Assembly (NCBI GenBank): GCA_017620025.1
Contig: JAFZRF010000008.1
Span: 1 to 64,000, forward strand
Reading direction: 5' to 3'
Source of the DNA: Ruminococcus sp.
Lineage (GTDB): Bacteria > Bacillota > Clostridia > Oscillospirales > Ruminococcaceae
Length of the DNA stretch: 64,000 nt
Numbering within the stretch: the stretch's first letter is position 1; each line of letters opens with the position of its first letter. Below are positions 1-7,816 of the stretch, piece after piece. A model generated the notes under the pieces. The model searched no databases. It was not told the origin of the DNA and saw only the letters and a program-made list of their open reading frames with translations. Made by a program: the position numbers and the translations under genes.

Positions 1-145
1 CCTCCACCCCCTCCTGTCAGCTTTTGCTTTTTCTAAGAATCGCAGGCTAAAGTCGGCTATCGCACGGGTGACATAATGTGCGCTGTTACTTTTAGCGGCG
101 GGTGGCGTTAATAATTATGAATTATGCATTCTGAATTATGCATTT
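1..145. other. left-edge noncoding stretch with AT-rich repeat arm
   Basis: No convincing gene is seen before the aldose epimerase terminator. Positions 111 to 145 carry an AT-rich palindromic arm built from repeats of AATTATGAATTATGCAT. The same arm recurs at 29240-29273, 29684-29716 and 31461-31494, so this is one end of a dispersed element. Whatever lies further left is outside the window. Confidence 0.6.
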
Positions 146-174
146 AAAAAGGCGCCGCTGCGGGCGCCTTTTTA
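146..174 (-). terminator. rho-independent terminator of the aldose epimerase operon
   Basis: GGCGCC and GGGCGCC arms with a five-base loop, flanked by A and T runs, lie directly after the stop codon at 175. The runs on both sides would let it work in either direction. It abuts the AT-rich repeat arm. Confidence 0.85.
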
Positions 175-1182
175 TCAGTCTGCAAAGAATCTCTGATGTG
201 CTGTATAGCTGTTTCCGGGCTTGACTTCAAGATAGCCGGTAACGTCTGCGGGCATATCAAGATTAGGAGCGTCGATCATTGCCGACATCGGCTCGGGACA
301 GAAATAGTGGTTGAAGCCTCTGTCGTTCCATATGATCCAGAACTTGTACTCATCGGATACCTCATAGCAGAGCTTCTTGCCGCTTGCCGTATCCTCTGCG
401 ATTACGCCGTGGAACTCCTGTCCGTCGAGCTCTGTGACTCCGCCGGTGTACATCTCGTTGTCAACTACCTGAAGTACAGGCTTCTTGTTGCCGTTGACAT
501 ACTCAAGGTCAGCCATGGTAAGTGTGCTGAGATGACCTGTCGGGAGACAGCGTGCGTTGAGCTCGCATCTCTTTCCTGCCGGAACTGTGAGGCGGATGTC
601 CTCCTCCTTTGCACCCTCGACGAAGGGTGAGCTGATAGTGGTATGTGAAGCGAGTGACATGGGAAGAACCTTCTCGGAAGTGTTGATGAACTTTATATCC
701 TGCTCAAGGCCGTGCTCGGAAAGTGTGAAGGTATACTCTGCAACGAAGCCTATCGGGAGATACCGGAAGAACTCATCGCTCTCGTCATACACGTAGCGGG
801 TCTTCACCCATGCACAGTTGCTGTCTGCTGAGTATTCTACCAGCTCGAACGGTCTCTTGTGGAGGAAGCCGTGGATATGGTTGTTGTAGTGTGCCTTCTC
901 GTTCACAGGGAGCTGATATGTTCCCTCGGAGGTGCGGAGCTTACCGTCTGCAAAACGGTTGGGCAGGTAGAGTGTCGGGAGTCCCCATACCTCTGCTGAT
1001 GCCCTGATATCATCGGCTGTATTCTCCGGGCTGAAGCGGAAAAACTCCATTCTCTTGTCAAGATTGCGGAGACGGATAACGTTTGAGCCTATCTCGTAGG
1101 CTACAAGTGCTTCATAGCCGCCTGCGTTCATCTTCACGCAGCTGATGCCGTTGAATTCCATGAGCTGTACTTTGTTTGCCAT
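175..1182 (-). CDS. aldose 1-epimerase family protein (galactose mutarotase-like)
   Basis: This 335-residue cytoplasmic protein has the galactose-mutarotase beta-sandwich pattern. A histidine-containing segment NNHIHGFLHKRPFEL lies near residue 100, a second conserved stretch SHTTISSPF near 180, and a late acidic motif YFCPEPMSAMIDAPN near 295. Members interconvert alpha and beta anomers of hexoses. In the family the acidic residue of the late motif is the likely base and the histidines orient the sugar; this is known of the family rather than proved here. No signal peptide is present. It is the last gene of a closely spaced minus-strand run (24 nt after the zinc-ribbon gene) and is followed at once by a strong terminator. 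The exact sugar cannot be read from the sequence. Confidence 0.88.
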   Translation of the reverse strand: MANKVQLMEFNGISCVKMNAGGYEALVAYEIGSNVIRLRNLDKRMEFFRFSPENTADDIRASAEVWGLPTLYLPNRFADGKLRTSEGTYQLPVNEKAHYNNHIHGFLHKRPFELVEYSADSNCAWVKTRYVYDESDEFFRYLPIGFVAEYTFTLSEHGLEQDIKFINTSEKVLPMSLASHTTISSPFVEGAKEEDIRLTVPAGKRCELNARCLPTGHLSTLTMADLEYVNGNKKPVLQVVDNEMYTGGVTELDGQEFHGVIAEDTASGKKLCYEVSDEYKFWIIWNDRGFNHYFCPEPMSAMIDAPNLDMPADVTGYLEVKPGNSYTAHQRFFAD

Positions 1183-1206
1183 TTTTACATCTTCCCTTTC
1201 GGTTTA

Positions 1207-1419
1207 TTATTTGTAATCTATTATGACCTTTCTGCAAGCCTTGCAGATCATTCCTTTTGTTATGAAGCCTTTCAGCGGCTTCCACACCTCTGACAGACCT
1301 ATGCCGCTGAAGAGGTCGCCCGCCTGATATGTGAGCTTTTCGCTCTCCTGCCATGCAAGCTGCGTCTTTGACTGTATAAAGCCCTCCTGCATCTCTGCAC
1401 CGCAATAAGGACAATTCAT
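1207..1419 (-). CDS. small zinc-ribbon protein (DUF6487/PF20097-like)
   Basis: A 70-residue protein opening with MNCPYCGAEMQEGFI and ending with a second CxxC pair (MICKACRK). Four cysteines are thus placed to bind one zinc ion. The middle part, with its Trp-rich WKPLKG segment, resembles short PF20097-type proteins found widely in Clostridia and of unknown role. The ATG is preceded by a consensus GGAGGT, which fixes the start. It lies 12 nt after the first DUF805 gene and 24 nt before the epimerase gene, so it is probably cotranscribed. No function can be assigned. Confidence 0.75.
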   Translation of the reverse strand: MNCPYCGAEMQEGFIQSKTQLAWQESEKLTYQAGDLFSGIGLSEVWKPLKGFITKGMICKACRKVIIDYK

Positions 1420-1431
1420 GCTGTACCTCCG

Positions 1432-1986
1432 TCAGTGCGGCGCTCTGCCGTACTCATTGTCATGAGGATCGCTCGGCGAGCAGCAGTATGCCAACATGGC
1501 TATTGACAGAATAAATCCGACAAACGCCAGGAATATAAATATCATATCGGCACCATCAGACATATAATCGCTGTCGCTTCCATTCAGGAATAACACAAGT
1601 ACCTCGAGAATGATAGCTAACGTTCCTTTTTTTCCGACATCATGCAGTCTTCTGAAATTCATCGCCAGGCTCGGGATAAATATCAGAAGCTTCCAGATCA
1701 GTGACAGCAGCCCGCTGCTTATGATCACGTCAGTTACTGCCAGCGCAAAAGCAACGATGATAATAAACAGGGTAGCATACCAGTATTCACTTCGTGTCGA
1801 GCGGCTGGTAAAATTAAAATAGTTTTTAAAGAACAGTCTTATTGCGCCGGTGAAATTGGTATAGACCGGAGATTCGCCGTCGTCATATTCCTCCTCCGGC
1901 ATCACCACTTCCCCGATACACTCCCTGCATTCGGAACAGAGATCCGAACCTTCCGGTATCTCTGTACCGCATAACTTGCATTTCAT
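1432..1986 (-). CDS. DUF805 membrane protein with N-terminal zinc ribbon (copy 1, divergent)
   Basis: A protein of 184 residues. Residues 1-25 hold two CxxC pairs (CKLCGTEIPEGSDLCSEC), a zinc-ribbon head facing the cytoplasm. The rest is a DUF805 domain: a short amphipathic lead (FTGAIRLFFKNYFNFTSRSTRSEYW), then hydrophobic segments around 70-90, 95-110, 120-135 and 145-170, with the family signature FRRLHDVGKKG between. DUF805 proteins are small inner-membrane proteins of unknown function. It is the most divergent of three tandem paralogues and shares the NFTGAIRLFFKNY block with the other two. Confidence 0.82.
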   Translation of the reverse strand: MKCKLCGTEIPEGSDLCSECRECIGEVVMPEEEYDDGESPVYTNFTGAIRLFFKNYFNFTSRSTRSEYWYATLFIIIVAFALAVTDVIISSGLLSLIWKLLIFIPSLAMNFRRLHDVGKKGTLAIILEVLVLFLNGSDSDYMSDGADMIFIFLAFVGFILSIAMLAYCCSPSDPHDNEYGRAPH

Positions 1987-2049
1987 TTTTCAATCCTCTC
2001 CTTTATATCATGTGTGTTGATTCATCCGGTGACAGCAGTCCCCCGTATA

Positions 2050-2655
2050 TCAGTAGGGATCTCTGCCGTAACGGTTATGGTTTATCAGGCTCGGCTTGCA
2101 AAGAAGAACGATCAGATATATACCCAGTATCAGCGTAGCAATGCCGAGGAGTCCCCATATAGGCATCAGTCCGCCGACCGGTCTGCCGGCTTTGGCTACA
2201 CCTAATATAATACCGCTCACAAATGCCCAGATCAATAAAACTGCCGTGCTCGCCACACACATCGTTCCTGATCTTCCTATGTCATGAAGCCTTCTGAAGC
2301 CAGCCGACATCAGCGGCACAAATACCGCCAGATCCCATACTGTCCTCAGTATCGATATACCTGTAAGCCTTTTTATGATCTCCAGTACTATATTTACCAG
2401 CACAAGAAACAGATAGGCATACCAGTACTCGCTGCGTGTTGAGCGGCCGCTGAAATCGATATAGTTCTTGAAGAAGAGTCTTATCGCTCCTCCGAAATTT
2501 GTGTATACCGGAGACTCTCCGTCTCCGACCGACGAATCCGTATAGATCATAGTATCACGGGGAGCGCTGAGATCGTCTACCTCTGCTCCGCACTTGATAC
2601 AATATCTTGCATAATCCGGTGTATCTGCACCGCAGTGTCTGCATCTGATGTTCAT
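2050..2655 (-). CDS. DUF805 membrane protein with N-terminal zinc ribbon (copy 2)
   Basis: A protein of 201 residues. It has a cytoplasmic zinc-ribbon head with CRHCGAD and CIKCGAE pairs, an acidic linker, then the DUF805 domain with four hydrophobic segments and the FRRLHDIGRSG signature. Its head and linker are almost identical to copy 3 (2694-3305) at both protein and DNA level; for example the DNA around 2521-2560 and 3171-3210 matches nearly base for base. A recent tandem duplication is likely. The ribosome site AAGGAG lies ten bases before the ATG. Function is unknown; no enzyme motif is visible. Confidence 0.82.
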   Translation of the reverse strand: MNIRCRHCGADTPDYARYCIKCGAEVDDLSAPRDTMIYTDSSVGDGESPVYTNFGGAIRLFFKNYIDFSGRSTRSEYWYAYLFLVLVNIVLEIIKRLTGISILRTVWDLAVFVPLMSAGFRRLHDIGRSGTMCVASTAVLLIWAFVSGIILGVAKAGRPVGGLMPIWGLLGIATLILGIYLIVLLCKPSLINHNRYGRDPY

Positions 2656-2693
2656 TTTTCATTTTCTCCTTATATCATTTATTAGTTCGTATT

Positions 2694-3305
2694 TTATCTG
2701 TGAGGTGCTCTGCCGTAGGAATTATCCCTTATCTGACTCGGCTGACAGAAAAGAACGATCATGTAAATCGCAAGTATAAGTGTTATAATACTTGCAAGCA
2801 GCCAGAACATGAACAATCCGCCGCTCATTCTGCCGGATGCCTCGGCAGCACCGGCCATAATGCCTGTCGCGAAAGCCCAGACAAACACAGAGATCGTAGC
2901 GGCTAAGCATATCGCACCGGATTTTCCGATGTCATGAAGCCTTCTGAAGCCGATGGACATAAGCGGGGTAATAATAGCCAGATCCCATATCAGTCTCGGT
3001 AATCCCAGACCTGTCGTTCTCTTGAATATCTCAAGCACTGCGTTGACAATAAAAAGGAACAGATAGGCATACCAGTACTCGCTGCGTGTCGAGCGGCCGT
3101 TGAAATCGATATAGTTCTTGAAGAAGAGCTTTATCGCTCCTCCGAAATCTGTGTATACCGGGGACTCTCCGTCTCCGACCGACGAATCCGTATAGATCAT
3201 AGTATCACGGGGAGCGCCGAGATCGTCTACCTCTGCTCCGCACTTGATACAGTATTTTGCATAATCCGGTGTATCTGCACCGCAGTGTCTGCATCTGATG
3301 TTCAT
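2694..3305 (-). CDS. DUF805 membrane protein with N-terminal zinc ribbon (copy 3)
   Basis: A protein of 203 residues with the same plan as copy 2: CxxC pairs at residues 5-8 and 18-21, a linker, and a four-helix DUF805 domain with FRRLHDIGKSG. The C-terminal membrane half differs from copy 2 much more than the head does, so the duplicates are diverging unevenly. It follows citrate synthase by 57 nt and precedes copy 2 by 38 nt on the same strand. The upstream gap contains a TATAAT-like box but no clear -35, so it may be cotranscribed with citrate synthase or have its own weak promoter. Confidence 0.82.
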   Translation of the reverse strand: MNIRCRHCGADTPDYAKYCIKCGAEVDDLGAPRDTMIYTDSSVGDGESPVYTDFGGAIKLFFKNYIDFNGRSTRSEYWYAYLFLFIVNAVLEIFKRTTGLGLPRLIWDLAIITPLMSIGFRRLHDIGKSGAICLAATISVFVWAFATGIMAGAAEASGRMSGGLFMFWLLASIITLILAIYMIVLFCQPSQIRDNSYGRAPHR

Positions 3306-3362
3306 TTTTCATTTTCTCCTTTATTATAGTATTAAATCCCCTGTCACCAGACTTCTGTCTGA

Positions 3363-4730
3363 TCAGTCCATACGGTTCTCCATATCGGTATATTCCCTCA
3401 TCGGGGATATAGCCTTATATGCGGGACGTATGATCTTGTTTGAGTTTATGAGTTCCTCGATACGGTGCGCCGACCAGCCTGCGATACGTGATACCGCAAA
3501 TATCGGCGTGAACAGCTCGTCCGGTATACCGAGCATACGGTATACAAAGCCGCTGTAGAAATCCACGTTCGCACATACGCCCTTGTATATCCTTCTCTCC
3601 TCGGCTATGACCTCGGGAGCAAGCTTCTCCACCAGAGAGTACAGTGCAAATTCCTCCTGTCTTCCCTTCTCCGCCGAAAGCTTCTCTACAAAGCCCTTGA
3701 ACACCTTGGCACGGGGATCGGACTGCGAGTATACAGCGTGTCCCATGCCGTAGATGAGGCCGGCTCTGTCAAAGGCCTTCTTGTGGAGGAGGCAGCGGAG
3801 ATAATCCCCTACCTCGTCCTCATTCGTCCAGTCACGGACATTTGCCTTCATATCGTCGAACATCATCGCCACCTTGATATTGGCTCCGCCGTGCTTGGGG
3901 CCCTTGAGCGAACCGAGAGCCGCCGCTATGGCAGAGTAGGTATCAGTGCCGGAGGACGATACTACATGGACTGTGAATGTGGAGTTGTTGCCGCCGCCGT
4001 GCTCGGCATGGAGTACAAGCGCAAGATCGAGGATACGTGCCTCAAGCTCGGTAAAGCGCTTGTCCGGGCGGAGCATATACAGCAGGTTCTCAGCTATGGA
4101 GAGATCCGGCTGCGGGTCGTGTATGAAGAGCGAGCCGCCGTCGCTGGAGTACTTGTAGGCGTTGTAGCCGTATACCGCAAGCACAGGAAACAGCGTAATA
4201 AGCTCTATGCACTGGCGCAGCACGTTAGGGATGCTGACATCGTTGGCATTGTTGTCGTAGGAGTAAAGCGCAAGCACGCTCTTTGCAAGAGTGTTCATCA
4301 TATTATCGCTCGGTGCTTTCATGATAACGTCTCTTGTGAATGTCGGCGGAAGCGACCGGAAATCTGCAAGGAGTCTCCGGAAATCCATGAGCTCATGTTC
4401 TGTCGGCATCACACCGAAGAGGAGCAGATACACGGTCTCTTCAAAGCCGAAGCGTTTTTCCTTTATGAAGCCCTCAACGATATCTTCAACGTCGATGCCT
4501 CTGTAATAGAGCTTGCCGTCGCCGTGATTAGGCATACCGTCGCCGATATCAAGCACTTTAATGGTACTGATATTGGTAAGTCCGGCCACAACGCCGTTGC
4601 CGTTGATGTCACGCAGGCCGCGCTTTACGTCGTACTGTGTGTAGAGCTCCGGGTCGATGCGGTAGCCTTCGATAGAGCGTTCGGCAAGCTTCACGATCTC
4701 CGGAGTCACAAGAGAAAATTTGTAGTCCAT
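3363..4730 (-). CDS. gltA: citrate synthase (citrate/2-methylcitrate synthase family)
   Basis: A 455-residue enzyme condensing acetyl-CoA with oxaloacetate at the entry of the citrate branch that feeds glutamate synthesis in anaerobes. Conserved family segments are visible in order: the substrate-binding LHAEHGGGNNSTFT, the CoA-binding LGSLKGPKHGGANIKV, the GMGHAVYSQSDPRAKVF loop, and the late VDFYSGFVYRMLGIP stretch with the catalytic aspartate region. An ATG three codons upstream (4739) directly touches the GAAAGGG ribosome site. The ATG at 4730 has a 9-nt gap and is the better start. A consensus sigma-A promoter lies upstream, divergent from tspO. The 2-methylcitrate reaction cannot be excluded. 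Confidence 0.93.
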   Translation of the reverse strand: MDYKFSLVTPEIVKLAERSIEGYRIDPELYTQYDVKRGLRDINGNGVVAGLTNISTIKVLDIGDGMPNHGDGKLYYRGIDVEDIVEGFIKEKRFGFEETVYLLLFGVMPTEHELMDFRRLLADFRSLPPTFTRDVIMKAPSDNMMNTLAKSVLALYSYDNNANDVSIPNVLRQCIELITLFPVLAVYGYNAYKYSSDGGSLFIHDPQPDLSIAENLLYMLRPDKRFTELEARILDLALVLHAEHGGGNNSTFTVHVVSSSGTDTYSAIAAALGSLKGPKHGGANIKVAMMFDDMKANVRDWTNEDEVGDYLRCLLHKKAFDRAGLIYGMGHAVYSQSDPRAKVFKGFVEKLSAEKGRQEEFALYSLVEKLAPEVIAEERRIYKGVCANVDFYSGFVYRMLGIPDELFTPIFAVSRIAGWSAHRIEELINSNKIIRPAYKAISPMREYTDMENRMD

Positions 4731-4797
4731 CAATGTCATCCCTTTCGTTTATGGATTTGTTAGGCGCTCCTGAAAGCAGAAACTCATAACTCTTTAT

Positions 4798-4826
4798 ATT
4801 ATAACTTATTTCACAAAAAATGTCAA
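4798..4826 (-). promoter_or_regulatory. sigma-A promoter for citrate synthase
   Basis: Reading the minus strand, TTGACA at 4826-4821 and TATAAT at 4803-4798 are separated by exactly 17 nt. Both hexamers are perfect consensus and point towards the citrate synthase start at 4730. Confidence 0.85.
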
Positions 4827-4947
4827 GCTGTAAAGTTTGTTTTCAGTCAAAGAGACAAGACATATTTGTATTGAAAAAACGGCCGGGTCAGGGATATTTT
4901 CCGGAAATGTGCATAGAATATACAGACCTCACCGAAAGGAGAAAGCT

Positions 4948-5424
4948 ATGAAAAAGATCAGATGGACAGAGCTTATAATATTCATCGTCTCGGCAGAGCT
5001 CACAGGAGCGATCTCCGCTCTGCTTGCGGGGAGCTACAAGGATTTCTACGCCTCGCTGATACAGCCGCCCTTTGCGCCGCCCTCAGCGGTTTTCCCGGTG
5101 GTATGGGGGATACTTTACGCACTTATGGGCATTTCCGCATATCTTATATGGAAAGAGCCGGAGGACAGAGGTGCTTACCGCAGCACAGCCCTGACGCTAT
5201 ACGCCGTGCAGCTTGCGGTAAACTTCGTATGGAGCATCATCTTCTTCCGCTTCGGGCTGCTGACTGCCGCTGCTGTAGTCGCTGTGATTCTTGCGGCGCT
5301 TGTGGGAGCGATGGTGTATTCGTTTGCAAGGGTTAAGAATACGGCAGCATGGCTGAATGTGCCGTATCTGCTGTGGAGCATTTTCGCTGCTTATCTTGCT
5401 ATAGGGAATGCGATTCTCAACTAA
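4948..5424 (+). CDS. tspO: TspO/MBR family tryptophan-rich sensory protein
   Basis: A 158-residue integral membrane protein with five predicted helices. The family landmarks are present: PPFAPPSAVFPVVWGILYA in the first loop and second helix, QLAVNFVWSIIFF in the third, and LNVPYLLWSIFAAYLAIGNA at the end. TspO proteins bind tetrapyrroles and other hydrophobic ligands; their bacterial role is usually stress or porphyrin related. The start is the ATG at 4948 behind AAAGGAGAAAGCT; an upstream in-frame extension lacks a ribosome site. It is divergent from citrate synthase. Its stop codon overlaps the first bases of a hairpin-mosaic repeat. Confidence 0.93.
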   Translation: MKKIRWTELIIFIVSAELTGAISALLAGSYKDFYASLIQPPFAPPSAVFPVVWGILYALMGISAYLIWKEPEDRGAYRSTALTLYAVQLAVNFVWSIIFFRFGLLTAAAVVAVILAALVGAMVYSFARVKNTAAWLNVPYLLWSIFAAYLAIGNAILN

Positions 5425-5595
5425 GGGGACGCCTTCACTTGCAAGGCGTCCCCTCTTCCAAAACAGTCCCCCGGACTGTTTTGGAATTCACCCCTTGCGA
5501 AGCGCCCTGCGGATAAATGCGGGACTCTGTCCCGCACCCTGCCAGAGGCTCTGCCTCTGGACTCCGCTAAAGGGGCGCAGCCCCTTTAGAATCCC
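5423..5595. repeat. hairpin-mosaic intergenic repeat, copy R1 (full length)
   Basis: About 173 bp made almost wholly of consecutive short palindromes: GGGGACGCC...GGCGTCCCC, AAAACAGTCC...GGACTGTTTT, GCGGGACTCTGTCCCGC, CCAGAGGCTCTGCCTCTGG and AAAGGGGCGCAGCCCCTTT. The same string, nearly base for base, occurs in reverse orientation at 62932-63104, in part at 21836-21912, and in diverged form at 13365-13520. It fills the gap between convergent tspO and the CNNM gene. Confidence 0.9.
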
Positions 5596-5656
5596 AGACT
5601 GATTGAAACCACGCTTTTCTGAAAACCCAAAAGGGCGCACCGCAGTGCGCCCTTTC

Positions 5657-6919
5657 TTATTCTTCCTCTTCGTCAGTTTCGGCCGGCGGAAGCAGTTCGA
5701 CCAGCACCTTTTCCACGGTATTCTCCGATACCGCCCGTGCCGTGAGCCGGAAGCCGTCCGTCTCCACTGTCTCTCCCGCCTCGGGGATATGCTCAAGTGA
5801 ATCGGTCAGCCAGCCGCCGACGGAGGTGCTCTCCGTCTCGACCTTATCGTCGTCAAGGCCGATAAGCTCCAGCATATCGCTGACGCTCAGGTCGCCCTCG
5901 ACCTCGTATACGTTCTCGGATATCTGCGTGATACCCGTCTCTATCTCGTCGTCCTCGTCGTATATCTCGCCGACGAGCTCCTCAATGATGTCCTCAAGCG
6001 TGATGATGCCCACCGTGCCGCCGTACTGATCGGTGACCACGGCAAGATGCACCTTCTTGCGCTGCATCGACTTCATTGCCTCGCTGATGAGTGCGCTGTC
6101 CGCAATATGCGGTACCTCCTGCACTATCTCACGGATATCTGTCCTGCCGTCCATTATCATCTTGAAGAAGGCCTTGCTCGTCACGATGCCGACTATATTG
6201 TCGAGCGACTTCTCATACACAGGCAGACGTGAATACATCTCGCTGCTGAAAAGCTTCTGTATCTCCTCGATGGATGAGGATATATCCGCACCCACGACCT
6301 TTACTCGGGGTATCAGTATCTCGTCAACGGTCGTCTCGTCGAACTCGAGCGCACTCTTTACAAGCTCGCTCTCCTGCTCCTCGATAACGCCCTGCTCCTC
6401 TATCTCGTCTATCATATACTTAAGCTCATCCTCGGTAACGCTCGGGGCATCGCTGTCCTTTGCAACGAGTGAGGAAAGCTTGTTGAGTATCTTGACGAAG
6501 GGCTTGAATACCGTCACCAGCACTGACAGCGGTGATGCGAATATAAGCGCCATCTTCTCGGCATTCTTCTTTGCGTAGGATTTCGGTATGACCTCGCAGA
6601 AGATAAGCACGAGTATCGTTATAACAGCAGTCGATATTCCTGCACCCTTGCTGCCGAAAAAGCTGATGAACACTATCGTGCTCACTGAGGAGGCTGCAAT
6701 ATTTACGATATTGTTTCCGATAAGTACTGCCGTAAGCACCTCGTCGAAGCGCTCTGCCAGCCGCAGTGCTCTGCCTGCTTTCTTGTTTCCCTGCGCTTCA
6801 TAATTCTTGAGCCTTATACGGTTGACGCTCGAATAGGCGGTCTCGGTCGCAGAGAACAATGCAGAGAACACCATCATAACGATAACTAATACTATTTTAC
6901 CTATGTCAGAACTGTCCAT
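5657..6919 (-). CDS. CNNM/CorC-type transporter-associated protein (DUF21-CBS-CorC/HlyC)
   Basis: A protein of 420 residues. Residues 1-180 form the DUF21/CNNM membrane domain with an N-terminal helix, the conserved FSATETAYSSVNRIRLK helix, and further helices around 60-90 and 90-115. A CBS pair follows (about 195-320, with SRLPVYEKSLDNIVGIV), then a CorC_HlyC domain (about 335-410). The family takes part in divalent cation, mainly Mg2+, export or homeostasis; the old name hemolysin C is misleading. The transcript start side shows only a 30-nt gap to the next gene upstream, so it is likely cotranscribed with it. No magnesium riboswitch was seen. Confidence 0.9.
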   Translation of the reverse strand: MDSSDIGKIVLVIVMMVFSALFSATETAYSSVNRIRLKNYEAQGNKKAGRALRLAERFDEVLTAVLIGNNIVNIAASSVSTIVFISFFGSKGAGISTAVITILVLIFCEVIPKSYAKKNAEKMALIFASPLSVLVTVFKPFVKILNKLSSLVAKDSDAPSVTEDELKYMIDEIEEQGVIEEQESELVKSALEFDETTVDEILIPRVKVVGADISSSIEEIQKLFSSEMYSRLPVYEKSLDNIVGIVTSKAFFKMIMDGRTDIREIVQEVPHIADSALISEAMKSMQRKKVHLAVVTDQYGGTVGIITLEDIIEELVGEIYDEDDEIETGITQISENVYEVEGDLSVSDMLELIGLDDDKVETESTSVGGWLTDSLEHIPEAGETVETDGFRLTARAVSENTVEKVLVELLPPAETDEEEE

Positions 6920-6949
6920 ATATTTCCTTTCCTTTATAAAACGATACCG

Positions 6950-7402
6950 CTACTGCTGCGCTATCTCTGCCAGAGCCTTGTCCTCTCCCGCTTCAAAAAA
7001 TGTTACTTCGCAGGGGAAGGTATCCTGCCATACCGTTACGGTGCAGGTGATATCACCGTTTGCAGTGTTTCTGTAATCGGTGTATTCAGCATCCTCTGTC
7101 TTCATGCTGTTTTCCTTGATGTATGACTTCTCTACCGCCTCCGGGCTGCTTATCTTTCCGGTGATGAAGAACTGGCGCACCTTTCCTTCACTGCTCCGGT
7201 AGTGCGTATACTCCAGGGTCTCGGGGGTGAAATCCTCCGGTGCTACGCCGAGCCTGCCGGCAATTATTCTTGTCTGTTCAGCAGTGAACGCATCGGCCTT
7301 GTCGGTCTTCGGTGTTCCTCCGAGATTACGCGGCAGAGCAGTCAGTGCGATAAGGAACAGTATCACGATTGGAGCGAGTATCCATTTCAGTCTTTTGTCC
7401 AT
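6950..7402 (-). CDS. unknown membrane-anchored protein
   Basis: A 150-residue protein with one N-terminal membrane segment (LKWILAPIVILFLIALTALP, residues 4-23) and an exported domain of about 120 residues. The domain has no recognised motif; it starts with an alpha-helical AEQTRIIAGRLGV and continues with beta-rich segments. The start is set by the very strong GGAAGGAGGAGCT before the ATG at 7402; a longer reading starting at 7480 would begin inside the promoter. It lies 30 nt before the CNNM gene, suggesting joint expression. Function is unknown. Confidence 0.7.
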   Translation of the reverse strand: MDKRLKWILAPIVILFLIALTALPRNLGGTPKTDKADAFTAEQTRIIAGRLGVAPEDFTPETLEYTHYRSSEGKVRQFFITGKISSPEAVEKSYIKENSMKTEDAEYTDYRNTANGDITCTVTVWQDTFPCEVTFFEAGEDKALAEIAQQ

Positions 7403-7451
7403 AGCTCCTCCTTCCGGCATATTGCCGTCTTCGGCGGGATAGTCAATAACC

Positions 7452-7480
7452 ATTGTATCACGAATAATACCTTTCGTCAA
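7452..7480 (-). promoter_or_regulatory. sigma-A promoter for the membrane protein/CNNM gene pair
   Basis: TTGACG (7480-7475) and TACAAT (7457-7452) on the minus strand, spacing 17 nt, about 50 nt before the start codon at 7402. Confidence 0.75.
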
Positions 7481-7679
7481 GTCATTTTCGCATATATCTG
7501 CAATTTCTTTAACGATTGGGCATAACCGCTCTGTCCGGCCCGTATTGCTGCGCCAAAGCGCCGGTTTATCCTTTGCATTCTCTGAAAAGAAAGAAAAAAG
7601 AATAAATAATAAATAATAATACAGCAGCGTCCTGAGATCATTATTCTCTATTATCTATTCTTGCTTATTTATTATTATA
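7481..7679. other. AT-rich intergenic stretch
   Basis: No gene is seen. Between 7590 and 7679 there are runs of AATAATAAATAA and their near-complement TTATTTATTATTATA, which form a loose imperfect inverted repeat downstream of the tRNA. It may be a decayed repeat arm. Confidence 0.4.
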
Positions 7680-7703
7680 GCCCCGCTTTGAATAAAGCGG
7701 GGC
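7680..7703 (-). terminator. hairpin downstream of tRNA-Ala
   Basis: GCCCCGCTTT and AAAGCGGGGC form a ten-base-pair stem with a four-base loop a few bases after the tRNA 3' end. On the minus strand it is followed by TATAATAATAAA rather than a clean T run, so termination may be imperfect. Confidence 0.65.
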
Positions 7704-7708
7704 GCTGT

Positions 7709-7784
7709 TGGTGGATCTGAAGGGGATCGAACCCTCGGCCTCTGCATTGCGAACGCAGCGCTCTCCCAGCTGAGCTACAGACCC
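7709..7784 (-). tRNA. tRNA-Ala, anticodon CGC
   Basis: A 76-nt cloverleaf read on the minus strand. The acceptor stem GGGTCTG pairs with CAGATCC (one G-T). The D arm is GCTC/GAGC, and the anticodon stem CTGCG/TGCAG carries loop TTCGCAA with anticodon CGC at 7751-7749. The T arm contains GGTTCGATC, and the CCA end is encoded. CGC reads the alanine codon GCG. It lies between the AT-rich gap and pssA. Confidence 0.95.
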
Positions 7785-7816
7785 TTGTCCGGCAGCATTA
7801 CCTCCGCCGGCAGTTA

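Noticed and set aside
3738-4763. Open frame of about 340 codons on the plus strand opposite citrate synthase
   Set aside because: Composition is that of an antisense shadow, with no recognisable motif; citrate synthase on the other strand is certain.
6920-6949. Magnesium or manganese riboswitch before the CNNM gene
   Set aside because: Only 30 nt separate it from the upstream gene, too little for a known metal riboswitch.
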